This document shows, piece after piece, positions 1 through 7,314 of a DNA stretch of 64,000 bases. Position 1 is the first letter of the stretch. Each line of letters starts with the position of its first letter. The stretch is from SR-FBR-E99 sp963732365 (GTDB taxonomy: Bacteria > Bacteroidota > Bacteroidia > Bacteroidales > VadinHA17). The stretch spans positions 1,550,001 through 1,614,000 of the forward strand of contig CAVSZC010000005.1 of NCBI GenBank assembly GCA_963732365.1, given 5' to 3'. The position numbers and the translations under genes were made by a program. The notes under the pieces are model-generated. The model did no database searches, was not told where the DNA came from, and worked only from the letters and a program-made list of their open reading frames with translations.

Positions 1-479
1 TGGCTGACCAGGCTGTCAGGGATCTGGGTGTGAAACTGATTATTGCCGGGGAGTTTTATGAAGATGAAAAGCCATACTTCGACCTTATACATAAACATAA
101 CCTGGGCTCACGGATAATACTGCACTCTCATTTCATCAAAAGTGAGGAGGTGAGGTATTATTTTTCAGCAGCCTCGGTGGTGGTGCAGCCATACAGGTCA
201 GCCACGCAGAGCGGGGTCACCCAGGTGGCATATCACTTTAACAAACCTATGATTGTTACGGATGTGGGAGGCCTTGCTGAGATAGTCCCTAACGGCAAGT
301 GCGGATATGTTGTTGCACCTGAGCCCGGCGCCATCGCGGAGGCCATAACCGATTTCTTCAGGGGTGGCGACGAAGAGCGGTTCAGGGAAGGAATTGAGGA
401 TCAGAAGAAACTCTACTCATGGGATAAGCTCACCGAAGCTATCCGGGTGCTGACGAGAGAGACGCAGAGGCACAGGTGA
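1..479 (+). CDS. Glycosyltransferase family 4 (GT-B), C-terminal fragment
   Basis: Partial gene cut by the left edge of the window; the frame is open from base 3, so the GTG at 30 is probably internal. The visible 159 residues are the nucleotide-sugar-binding half of a GT-B fold enzyme: a LIIAGEF strand, then a segment with SATQSGVTQVAYHFNKP and VTDVGGLAEIV, which is the donor-binding region of GT4 enzymes. It presumably transfers a sugar to an envelope glycan at the cytoplasmic side of the membrane. Acceptor and sugar cannot be inferred. It ends at a TGA and converges on the GT2 gene; the gap holds a short heptamer array. Confidence 0.85.
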   Translation, partial: ADQAVRDLGVKLIIAGEFYEDEKPYFDLIHKHNLGSRIILHSHFIKSEEVRYYFSAASVVVQPYRSATQSGVTQVAYHFNKPMIVTDVGGLAEIVPNGKCGYVVAPEPGAIAEAITDFFRGGDEERFREGIEDQKKLYSWDKLTEAIRVLTRETQRHR

Positions 480-526
480 CTGAGCAACAGAGCTATTAAG
501 GTATAAAGGGTAAACGGTATTCGAGA

Positions 527-554
527 CCGATTACCGATTACCGCTTACTGATTA
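527..554. repeat. Heptamer array, four units of CCGATTA type
   Basis: Four consecutive 7-base units, CCGATTA twice, then CCGCTTA and CTGATTA, lie in the gap between two convergent genes. It is one of several heptamer-phased arrays in this window, all in gaps after gene 3' ends. Confidence 0.6.
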
Positions 555-566
555 CATCTGAATTGA

Positions 567-1523
567 TTACGACAAATTCAGCTTTTCACGAATGAGGTAC
601 CTGTTTCTTTCCGATGATCTTCTGTTCACCAGCTCGGCAAGGAATCCTGTAAGGAAGAGGAAGGAACCGATGATCATCACCGCAAGGGCAATATAAAACC
701 ACGGACTGTCAGTCACCAGCGGTGCCCTGAGATGCTGATTGATGAATATCAGCTTGCGTGCACCCAGGTATCCGGCCATAATGAATCCTGTCATGAACAT
801 AAGTGTGCCAAGCATACCGAAGAAATGCATGGGGCTCTTACCGAACCGGGTGATAAAGCCAATAGTCAGAAGATCAAGGTAACCCTTCAGGAAACGGTCG
901 AGGCCGTATTTTGTGACGCCGTATTTGCGTGCCCTGTGCTGTACTATCCTTTCGCCTATCCTGCTGAATCCGGCCTCCCTGGCAAGCATCGGGATATAAC
1001 GGTGCATCTCGCCGAACACCTCTATGCTTTTTACCACCTCGGCATCATAGGCCTTCAGTCCGCAGTTGAAGTCATGCAGCCTGATACCTGAAAATCTGCG
1101 GGCGGTGAGGTTGTAGAATTTTGATGTGGTTCTCTTTATTAACGGATCATATCTCTTTTTCTTCCATCCTGAAACGATGTGATAACCCTCATCCCTTATC
1201 ATTTTCACCAGTTCGGGTATCTCGTCAGGACTGTCCTGCAGGTCGGCATCCATGGTAATGACCACATCGCCCGATGCTTCGCTGAAGCCGGTCTGCAGCG
1301 CCGCCGCCTTGCCGTAGTTCCTGCGGAACCTGACGGCTCTTACATTCTTATCCTTCAAAGAGAGCTCCTGCAGCACCTTCCATGTGTTGTCGTTGCTGCC
1401 GTCATCAATTACTATGATCTCGTAGTCAATGGATGAAGAAGAGCATACATTCCTGATCCATTCTGCCAGTTCCGGCAGTGAATCAGCTTCATTATAAGCC
1501 GGTACAACTACGCTAAGATCCAT
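567..1523 (-). CDS. Polyprenyl-phosphate glycosyltransferase, GT2 family (DPM1/GtrB/ArnC-like)
   Basis: A 318-residue inverting glycosyltransferase. The N-terminal GT-A domain starts with VVVPAYNE (residues 5-12) and has the metal-binding DADLQD at 92-97; two hydrophobic segments near residues 235-255 and 275-298 anchor it in the inner membrane. This arrangement is typical of enzymes that move a sugar from a nucleotide donor to undecaprenyl or dolichyl phosphate for envelope glycan modification. It overlaps the upstream DUF4199 gene as TAATG, so the two are translationally coupled. The exact sugar is unknown. Confidence 0.9.
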   Translation of the reverse strand: MDLSVVVPAYNEADSLPELAEWIRNVCSSSSIDYEIIVIDDGSNDNTWKVLQELSLKDKNVRAVRFRRNYGKAAALQTGFSEASGDVVITMDADLQDSPDEIPELVKMIRDEGYHIVSGWKKKRYDPLIKRTTSKFYNLTARRFSGIRLHDFNCGLKAYDAEVVKSIEVFGEMHRYIPMLAREAGFSRIGERIVQHRARKYGVTKYGLDRFLKGYLDLLTIGFITRFGKSPMHFFGMLGTLMFMTGFIMAGYLGARKLIFINQHLRAPLVTDSPWFYIALAVMIIGSFLFLTGFLAELVNRRSSERNRYLIREKLNLS

Positions 1524-2065
1524 TATTCCTTGGCTGGTTCCTCTTCATCAAGCAGGGGATTCCCTTTCTTTACTATGAACAATGAAACCAGAAGTGAAAT
1601 AATGAGTCCGAAGAAGACGCCATATATTACAGACATGAGTGATGTGAGCCAGGGCTTCATCATCTTGGCCTGAACTGCCAGCCCGGCATCGATGGCCGAT
1701 TCCGGGATACCCTTTGCGATCATCTTTTCCTCTGCCATGGCCATCTGCTGGTCAACCAGGCCCGGATCAATAAAAGCATAGAGGACATAAATATATAAAG
1801 CAGTAATAATGGCGGCATAGACATTGATCACCACACCTGCGCCAACAGACTTGCCGTATGTTATATATCCGTTATTGTAGTGATCACGGTATGAGCGGAG
1901 AAGCAGAAAGAGCACAAGAATGCTTATCAGCAGACTGGGCCACATGATCCATGTCTTGAACGTGAGGTCAAGCATATAAGTCAGCACAGAAAAGACAACG
2001 GCCACCAAACCGAGTATGATTCCATAGTTGAGTGTTTCTTTCCAGACAGATCTTTTTTCTTCCAT
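1523..2065 (-). CDS. DUF4199 family membrane protein
   Basis: A 180-residue integral membrane protein with four predicted transmembrane helices (about residues 12-32, 40-58, 75-98 and 140-166). The pattern, with a charged cytoplasmic N-terminus and a soluble stretch rich in Met, Ala and Glu between helices 3 and 4, fits DUF4199, a family almost confined to Bacteroidota and often found beside GT2 glycosyltransferases, as here. Molecular function is unknown. The stop overlaps the start of the glycosyltransferase gene, so the pair forms a two-gene operon. Confidence 0.8.
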   Translation of the reverse strand: MEEKRSVWKETLNYGIILGLVAVVFSVLTYMLDLTFKTWIMWPSLLISILVLFLLLRSYRDHYNNGYITYGKSVGAGVVINVYAAIITALYIYVLYAFIDPGLVDQQMAMAEEKMIAKGIPESAIDAGLAVQAKMMKPWLTSLMSVIYGVFFGLIISLLVSLFIVKKGNPLLDEEEPAKE

Positions 2066-2091
2066 TTTAGCAGGGTATTTGGTTATGAAAG

Positions 2092-2099
2092 CAAATATA
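2092..2099 (-). promoter_or_regulatory. Putative -7 element for the DUF4199-GT2 operon
   Basis: Reading the minus strand, TATATTTG matches the Bacteroidota -7 consensus TAnnTTTG. Transcription would start near 2087, leaving a leader of about 22 bases. A clear -33 TTG is not present at the expected spacing. Confidence 0.55.
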
Positions 2100-2144
2100 G
2101 TCTATTTAAGAATATCTGTCGAAAAGGGGAGTGGGGAACTATTA

Positions 2145-2176
2145 TTTTGGGCGGGAGATAAAATTTCTTACCTTTG
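2145..2176 (+). promoter_or_regulatory. Bacteroidota promoter of SRP RNA
   Basis: A -33 element TTTTG (2145-2149) and a -7 element TACCTTTG (2169-2176) are separated by 19 bases, the expected architecture for the RpoD of this phylum. The element ends 4 bases before the predicted 5' end of the SRP RNA at 2181. Confidence 0.8.
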
Positions 2177-2180
2177 TGCG

Positions 2181-2277
2181 GGGTAAGTCTCATACGACCA
2201 GCTCCCTTTGAACTCCCCCAGGGTCGGAAGGCAGCAAGGGTAAAAGGTTGTAGCGGTGCGATGTGAGTAGCTTACCC
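2181..2277 (+). ncRNA. ffs: Signal recognition particle RNA, small bacterial type (4.5S)
   Basis: The apical domain with GGTCGGAAGGCAGCAAGGG (2222-2240) is the conserved hairpin that binds the Ffh M-domain. The ends pair perfectly, GGGTAAG (2181-2187) with CTTACCC (2271-2277), closing a hairpin of about 97 bases without an Alu domain. The RNA is the scaffold of the particle that targets nascent membrane proteins to FtsY and SecYEG. It is preceded by a good promoter and followed by a run of T residues that probably ends transcription. Confidence 0.95.
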
Positions 2278-2288
2278 TTCTTTTTTTG
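2278..2288 (+). terminator. T-run after SRP RNA, shared with the next promoter
   Basis: The closing stem of the SRP RNA is followed directly by a T-rich run at 2278-2287, which would act as an intrinsic terminator. The last T residues and G2288 also form the candidate -33 element of the next gene. Confidence 0.6.
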
Positions 2289-2317
2289 TCCCCTGTCGAT
2301 ATAACTTTATATATTTG
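2285..2317 (+). promoter_or_regulatory. Promoter of the threonylcarbamoyl-AMP synthase gene
   Basis: TTTG (2285-2288) and the -7 match TATATTTG (2310-2317) are 21 bases apart. Transcription would begin near 2322. This lies downstream of the TTG at 2315, so that TTG cannot be the start codon on this transcript and the ATG at 2336 is preferred. Confidence 0.7.
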
Positions 2318-2335
2318 CCGTCACTTTCAAGAGAG

Positions 2336-2950
2336 ATGATAATAAAGATCTATCCCGAGAACCCCAATCCTGAACGGATCCGAAAAGTTACCTGGGTGCT
2401 GGAACAGGGCGGTATTGTCATCTACCCGACTGACACCATATATGCCATGGGCTGTGACATCAAGGCTGTCAAGACGATTGAAAAGATCGCCAGGTTCAAG
2501 GGGCTGAACCCGGGCAACCCTGACATGTCAATGATATTCTCATCAATGAGTCAGCTATCGGAATACACTGTCATCCACGACAATAACCTGTTCAGGCTTC
2601 TGAAACACAATCTGCCGGGTCCGTTTACCTTCATCGTGCCGGCAAACAACCAGATACCGGTCATCTTCAAGCATAAGAAAAAGACTCTCGGTATCCGCAT
2701 CCCTGACAACGATATCACACTGGAGATCGTGCGTGACCTTGGCAGGCCGTTAATGACCACCTCGATCCACGAGGATGATGACATCATTGAATATATCACT
2801 GATCCGGAGCTCATTCATGAGAAGTATTTTGACTTTGCCGACCTTGTTGTTGACGGCGGCTTCGGCGGCAACGAGCCCTCAACGGTAGTTGACTGTACCG
2901 GTGACGAACCTGTCATTCTCAGGCAGGGGAAGGGAGTGCTGGAGTACTAG
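2336..2950 (+). CDS. tsaC: L-threonylcarbamoyladenylate synthase (Sua5/YrdC/TsaC family)
   Basis: A 204-residue cytoplasmic enzyme that makes threonylcarbamoyl-AMP from threonine, bicarbonate and ATP, the first step of t6A37 modification of ANN-decoding tRNAs. The YrdC signature is clear: GGIVIYPTDTIYAMGCD near the N-terminus, RFKGLNPGNPDMSMI, PGPFTFIVPA, and a C-terminal STVVDCTG with VILRQGKG. It lacks the extra Sua5 C-terminal domain, so it is the short TsaC-like form. The open frame reaches back to a TTG at 2315, but the promoter overlaps that codon, so ATG 2336 was chosen; the mRNA leader is then about 14 bases. Confidence 0.92.
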   Translation: MIIKIYPENPNPERIRKVTWVLEQGGIVIYPTDTIYAMGCDIKAVKTIEKIARFKGLNPGNPDMSMIFSSMSQLSEYTVIHDNNLFRLLKHNLPGPFTFIVPANNQIPVIFKHKKKTLGIRIPDNDITLEIVRDLGRPLMTTSIHEDDDIIEYITDPELIHEKYFDFADLVVDGGFGGNEPSTVVDCTGDEPVILRQGKGVLEY

Positions 2951-2985
2951 GATTTGCGATTTGCGATTGTCGATTTGCGAATGGC
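2951..2985. repeat. Heptamer array, five units of GATTTGC type, starting at a stop codon
   Basis: GATTTGC, GATTTGC, GATTGTC, GATTTGC and GAATGGC follow each other without any gap. The first base lies immediately after the TAG stop (2948-2950) of the preceding gene. Related arrays occur at 28496-28523 and, inverted, at 40454-40481. Confidence 0.75.
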
Positions 2986-3014
2986 TTTCACTTCTGCTCC
3001 TGTCCGAAAGATCC

Positions 3015-4367
3015 CTATTTTCTGTCGCTGGTAAAGAATCTGTTTATCTTTTCGAATGCTGATGGCAGGGTGAAGACAACGACCTTGTCTGCATACTGGA
3101 TGTGAGTGTCGCCTGTGGCGATGAATGGGACGCCGTTACGCAGACCCCCGCCGATGATGGCGTCTTTCGGAAAATCGATAAGTCTGAGCGGACCGTCAGT
3201 GATGCGCGCGTTCTCAGAGACGAAAAACTCAAGAACCTCTGCGTCTGTCCCTGTCATCATCTTCACCTGTGTGACATTGGGGTTCATCGTATGGCGGAAG
3301 ATACGGCTTGCGGTAGCGATCTTCTTGTTTATGATTGTGTCTATGCCAGAGTTCTCCGCGAGGTTGATATATTCCATGTTCTCCACCTCTGCTATCGTCT
3401 TCATCACCCCCATCTTCTTTGCCAGGAGGCATGAAAGAATGTTTGTTTCGGAGTTACCGGTCACGGCAACGAATGCATCCATATTTGGAAGCCCCTCTTC
3501 GGCGAGAAGATCCCTGTTGCGCCCGTCGCCATTGATGATAAGGGTCTCCTCAAGCATCTCGGCAAGGGTCTGGCATTTTTCCAGGTTGTAGTCGATAAGT
3601 TTTACCTGGCAGTCATGCTGAAGATTCAGCGCTACGTGCCTTCCTATTCTGCTTCCTCCGAGCACCATCACGCTGCGTGCTTCCACATTCTTCTTCCCTG
3701 AGAACTTCATCATCTCGGCGATACCTTCGCGGGTGGAGATGACATATGCCAGGTCCCCCTCGTGAAACTCCTCCTTGCCGCGGGGTATGATTGTCCGGTC
3801 ATTCCTTTTGATGGCTACGGCACGGTACTGTATTGAGCTGAGCGTCGTGGAGACCTCCTCAAGACTGAGGTTGAGCACGGGGGCGTTCTTCTCAAGCTTC
3901 TGTACGTATAGTGAAAGCTTGCCGCCGGCAAAATCCATGAACTCGGTCGTCCCTGTCTCCTTGAGGAGGCTTATTACCTCCTTGGCGGCGATAAGTTCCG
4001 GGTATATGAGATGGTCAATGCCCATCTCCTTGAAGAACTCACGGTTACCGTGTTCAAGATACTCCATATTATCGATGCGGGCTATCACCTTCCTGGCGCC
4101 GAGCCTCTTTGCGAGGATGGCTGCGGTTATGTTTGTGTCTTCAGAGTGGGCTACGGCAATGAACAGGTCGGTGTTTTTCTTTATTGACTCCCTGAGGATA
4201 CCGAGCGATGTGGCCGACCCCTCAAAGGTGAGCACATCGATGGCAGCATCTATAGGCTTAAGCCTCTCCTCTTCCGAGTCAATGAGTATTATGTCATGTT
4301 CGCTCTGTGAAAGCATCTTCGCGAGATGTGTTCCCACCTCTCCTGCACCTGCAATTACTATTCTCAT
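3015..4367 (-). CDS. trkA: Trk system potassium transporter peripheral subunit TrkA
   Basis: A 450-residue cytoplasmic regulator of Trk/Ktr potassium channels. It has two tandem RCK units, each a Rossmann RCK-N followed by an RCK-C (TrkA-C) domain. The nucleotide loops are GAGEVG at residues 7-12 and GGSRIG at 237-242, the first followed by the acidic strand end IILID that would bind the NAD(H) ribose. The length is normal for double-RCK TrkA. No trkH or trkG membrane subunit lies next to it in this window. It has its own promoter just downstream of comEC. Confidence 0.95.
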   Translation of the reverse strand: MRIVIAGAGEVGTHLAKMLSQSEHDIILIDSEEERLKPIDAAIDVLTFEGSATSLGILRESIKKNTDLFIAVAHSEDTNITAAILAKRLGARKVIARIDNMEYLEHGNREFFKEMGIDHLIYPELIAAKEVISLLKETGTTEFMDFAGGKLSLYVQKLEKNAPVLNLSLEEVSTTLSSIQYRAVAIKRNDRTIIPRGKEEFHEGDLAYVISTREGIAEMMKFSGKKNVEARSVMVLGGSRIGRHVALNLQHDCQVKLIDYNLEKCQTLAEMLEETLIINGDGRNRDLLAEEGLPNMDAFVAVTGNSETNILSCLLAKKMGVMKTIAEVENMEYINLAENSGIDTIINKKIATASRIFRHTMNPNVTQVKMMTGTDAEVLEFFVSENARITDGPLRLIDFPKDAIIGGGLRNGVPFIATGDTHIQYADKVVVFTLPSAFEKINRFFTSDRK

Positions 4368-4387
4368 GGGTTAAAGCTAAATCCGGA

Positions 4388-4395
4388 CAAAGTTA
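4388..4395 (-). promoter_or_regulatory. -7 element of trkA
   Basis: Minus-strand TAACTTTG matches TAnnTTTG exactly and lies 21 bases before the trkA ATG, so the leader would be about 16 bases. The -33 region is weak. Confidence 0.6.
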
Positions 4396-4409
4396 AATAA
4401 AAAGAACCA

Positions 4410-6146
4410 TTACCCCGGCTGTAAAATCTCAATCTTTAGTCCCCGCTCCGCAGCATGTTTTTTGATTTCGGCAGGCAGCTCTCCCTGGCCGGCAGGGACG
4501 AAAAGCCTTCTTCCCTGCTGCAGCGCTCTCATCTCCCGGCCTCTTATGTTATAGACAATAACGGCCTTTTCCCGGCTCTCCGTGACGTTTTTGAAGATGC
4601 CGAAAGCGAAAAAGAGAGCCAGTGCGGCCAGGAAGGGTTTCAGAGTGATCTTCCCTACCCGCAGCAGGGATGTCAGAAGGAGTGCAATTGACAGTGTGAG
4701 AAGGAGGGCTTCGGCAGAGGTGAGGCCGATGTTTTCGATGACGCCGTGGTGCATTGAGCTTATCATGCCTGTATAGCCCAGTGTCATCTTTGAGAGCACC
4801 TTCAGCAGCGATGCGATGAATGATGCAACAGGGCCGAAGGCCGAGAATATCAAAAGGAGAAATGCAAGCGCCATGACCGCAAACGAGACTGGTATCACGA
4901 TAATGTTCGTTGCCAGGAAGAGCAGGGGAAACATGTTGAACAGCCTGACTGAGAGTGCGAGAGTGCCCGCCTGTGCCACAAGTGAGACGGCTGTCATCTG
5001 CCACAGCCAGTCAAGAGGCCTGCTCCTGACTTTAATAACCCTGTATAACGGGTCATAGAATAACAAGATGAAAGCCACTGCCAGGTAGGAGAGCTGGAAT
5101 CCTGCCTCGAACAGTACTGCCGGCCTGGCTGCAGTGAGGATGAAGGCGGAAGCCAGGAGGCTGTTCATCGCTGCGGCTGGTCTGTTCATCAGGGTGCCTG
5201 CCTGGAGGAAGGTGAACATTATCGTTGCCCGCAGCACCGACGGTGACATGCCCGTGATGAAGGCAAAGCCCCACAGTGCGGTTGTTATTATGAGTACCCT
5301 GACGATCCTGAGTCTCCGCCGCATAAAGAAGAGCAGGCAGGAGAGCCCCAGGCTTATCATGCCGACATGCATGCCCGAGACAGCCATGATATGCATTGCG
5401 CCGGCCCTTGAAAAAGAGGTAAGCTGCTCCCTGTCAAGAAGATCCTTGTCGCCTATGGTCAGCGCTGTGACGAGACCCAGCGCTTCACCTTCAAGTCCGG
5501 CTTTTTCGAAGGCATTGATCATCTTGCGGGCTGCTGTCAGTGATCTTTCCCTCAGGGTGAGATCATCAGAGGGGTGATATTCCACGATGTCACCGCCGCG
5601 GATAAAACCGAGGTATCTGACCCCCTGACCTTCCATGTAGCGGCGGTAATCAAATTCGCATGGATTACCGTTATTCTTTACTGGGCGGGGGGTGGTTCTG
5701 ATGAGCAGCCTGTCACCGGGCTTCCACTCCGGCGAGATGGTGTCAGAGAGGAAGTAGAGCAGGAGCGAGCCTGTCGGGTGGTATTCATTCCCCTCTTTTC
5801 CGGCACTGATGATCTTTGCCCTGAAGGCATGGCTCGAGCTCTTTTTTTCCGGGTATTCTGCCACCCTGACAAGAAAAGTGTCGCGTCTCTCTTCAAGGGT
5901 GGTAATCCGTCTCTTGCCTGAAGTGTGGAGCAGGTACCCCGAGGCCATAAGAAAGCTGATGACGGCACAGCCGTACAGCAGGTCTGTGAAGTAGCCTTTA
6001 TATGCCATTCTGAGGGTCATGGCTGCCGCGGCGACAGCCAATAATATCCAGGCAGCAGTGTCAGCGGCCGGCGCTGCCTCTGCTGCCAGCACTCCAGCAC
6101 ACAAGGGTGCATAAAGCCTCAGGAACGGGATATCCCTGAAATGCAC
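4410..6146 (-). CDS. ComEC/Rec2 family competence membrane protein
   Basis: A 578-residue polytopic inner-membrane protein. N-terminal helices lead into a DUF4131-like OB domain (about residues 80-200, with RLLIRTTPRP and EFDYRRYMEGQGVRYLG), then the Competence domain with GDKDLLDREQ, FSRAGAMHIMAVSGMHVGMI and about eight helices. It would form the channel that carries single-stranded DNA across the inner membrane. The C-terminal metallo-beta-lactamase-like domain found in Bacillus-type ComEC is absent; the protein ends soon after the last helix. The start is GTG, behind a leader hairpin. Confidence 0.88.
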   Translation of the reverse strand: MHFRDIPFLRLYAPLCAGVLAAEAAPAADTAAWILLAVAAAAMTLRMAYKGYFTDLLYGCAVISFLMASGYLLHTSGKRRITTLEERRDTFLVRVAEYPEKKSSSHAFRAKIISAGKEGNEYHPTGSLLLYFLSDTISPEWKPGDRLLIRTTPRPVKNNGNPCEFDYRRYMEGQGVRYLGFIRGGDIVEYHPSDDLTLRERSLTAARKMINAFEKAGLEGEALGLVTALTIGDKDLLDREQLTSFSRAGAMHIMAVSGMHVGMISLGLSCLLFFMRRRLRIVRVLIITTALWGFAFITGMSPSVLRATIMFTFLQAGTLMNRPAAAMNSLLASAFILTAARPAVLFEAGFQLSYLAVAFILLFYDPLYRVIKVRSRPLDWLWQMTAVSLVAQAGTLALSVRLFNMFPLLFLATNIIVIPVSFAVMALAFLLLIFSAFGPVASFIASLLKVLSKMTLGYTGMISSMHHGVIENIGLTSAEALLLTLSIALLLTSLLRVGKITLKPFLAALALFFAFGIFKNVTESREKAVIVYNIRGREMRALQQGRRLFVPAGQGELPAEIKKHAAERGLKIEILQPG

Positions 6147-6199
6147 GGGTCTACAGCTTAAGACCCATTAAAGGTAGGAAATTAACGAAGAAAAAGCAA
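6147..6199 (-). promoter_or_regulatory. comEC promoter and leader hairpin
   Basis: On the minus strand TTG (6197-6199) and TACCTTTA (6169-6176, one mismatch to TAnnTTTG) are 20 bases apart. The resulting short leader contains the dyad GGGTCT (6161-6166) and AGACCC (6147-6152), whose last base touches the GTG start codon. The hairpin could restrict ribosome access. Confidence 0.5.
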
Positions 6200-6212
6200 G
6201 ACGGAAAGGGGG

Positions 6213-6773
6213 TTAACGGTAGGCGGGCAGCACAGTGCGGTACTCAGCTTCAAATTTGCCCCGCATGAGGTCATTCAGTTTGCCCCTGATCAGCCGGCGG
6301 CGCAGAGGGCTTAGCTTATCGGGGAACAGTATCCCGTCAAGGTGATCATACTCATGGAGTACCACCCTGGCCTTGTATCCGTGGTAAACCTCATCACGGA
6401 AATTCCATTGCTCATCATTATACTGGATTCGTATCACTGACTCGCGGTCAACCTCCTCACGTATCCCCGGCAGGCTAAGGCATCCCTCGTTCATCGGTAC
6501 CTTTTCACCTTTGCGTTCGATGACATGAGGGTTTATGAATGCCTGTCTGAAGCCCTTCATCTCCGGATGGTCTTCTGCCAGCGGCTCTCCGTCAATGACG
6601 AAAATCCTGATAGATTTTCCTATCTGCGGCGCTGCCAGTCCCAGTCCGTCTGAGTTGTACATCGTCTCAAACATATCAGCGAGCAGTTTGTCAAACTCCG
6701 GATAGTCACGGTCTATTTCCTTCGCCACCTGGCGCAGGACAGGATGTCCGTATACATAAATGGGATAGGTCAT
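6213..6773 (-). CDS. def: Peptide deformylase
   Basis: A 186-residue metalloenzyme that removes the formyl group from the N-terminal methionine of nascent proteins. All three family motifs are intact: GLGLAAPQIG (43-52), EGCLS (96-100, Cys is a metal ligand) and HEYDH (140-144, two His ligands and the catalytic Glu). It lies 10 bases downstream of ruvX on the same strand and is probably cotranscribed with it. Confidence 0.97.
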   Translation of the reverse strand: MTYPIYVYGHPVLRQVAKEIDRDYPEFDKLLADMFETMYNSDGLGLAAPQIGKSIRIFVIDGEPLAEDHPEMKGFRQAFINPHVIERKGEKVPMNEGCLSLPGIREEVDRESVIRIQYNDEQWNFRDEVYHGYKARVVLHEYDHLDGILFPDKLSPLRRRLIRGKLNDLMRGKFEAEYRTVLPAYR

Positions 6774-6783
6774 TATTCTTTTT

Positions 6784-7212
6784 CTATCTTTTGCTGTTCA
6801 ACTCCCTTTTTGTCAGCCATGACTGAAGTATGATTGATGCGCTGATGCGATCTACCATCGATTTGTCTCTGCGGCTGCTCTTCTTCACTCCGCCGTCAAT
6901 CATTGTCCTCATTGCCATCTGTGACGTAAAGCGTTCATCTGCGAGGTGCAGTTCCACCAGCGGAAACAGTTTTCTGAACCTGGCAATGAACGGGTCAATG
7001 TATTTGACGCTTTCACTGGGCAAATTGTTCACGGTGACAGGATATCCTATCACAACATCTGTGACATTTTCGCGGGGTATATAATCTCTGAGGAAGGCTT
7101 CAAGTTCTCCGGAAGGGACTGTTACCAGGGGGGATGCGATGATCCTTAGCGGGTCTGTAACCGCCAGCCCGCACCGTTTTCTTCCGTAGTCTATTGCAAG
7201 TGCTCTGCCCAA
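6784..7212 (-). CDS. ruvX: Putative Holliday junction resolvase RuvX/YqgF
   Basis: A 142-residue RNase H-fold protein. It shows the YqgF hallmarks: AIDYGRKRCGLAV at residues 6-18 with the first acidic residue of the active site, VIGYPVTVN in the middle and ADERFTSQMA toward the C-terminus. The family is essential in many bacteria and is linked to pre-16S rRNA 5' processing as well as proposed Holliday junction cleavage. It leads a two-gene unit with def. Confidence 0.93.
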   Translation of the reverse strand: MGRALAIDYGRKRCGLAVTDPLRIIASPLVTVPSGELEAFLRDYIPRENVTDVVIGYPVTVNNLPSESVKYIDPFIARFRKLFPLVELHLADERFTSQMAMRTMIDGGVKKSSRRDKSMVDRISASIILQSWLTKRELNSKR

Positions 7213-7235
7213 TATTGGAATTTTTTGAAGCGGTG

Positions 7236-7243
7236 CAAAGTTA
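7236..7243 (-). promoter_or_regulatory. -7 element of ruvX-def
   Basis: Minus-strand TAACTTTG matches TAnnTTTG and is followed by GCACCGC. It lies directly downstream of the nifJ terminator. No convincing TTG is seen at -33. Confidence 0.6.
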
Positions 7244-7264
7244 CCTATTTGGTAAGATAAAAAA

Positions 7265-7290
7265 AAGAGCCCCGCGACAGCGGGGCTCTT
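7265..7290 (-). terminator. Intrinsic terminator of nifJ
   Basis: An 11-bp perfect GC-rich stem (7265-7275 with 7280-7290) and a four-base loop are followed on the minus strand by a run of eight T residues. It lies 24 bases after the nifJ stop. Confidence 0.93.
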
Positions 7291-7314
7291 CCTTATAACA
7301 GAACGTAAGTTCAG

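Noticed and set aside
2315..2335. TTG start giving seven extra residues for the tsaC gene
   Set aside because: The TTG is part of the -7 promoter element and upstream of the predicted transcript start.
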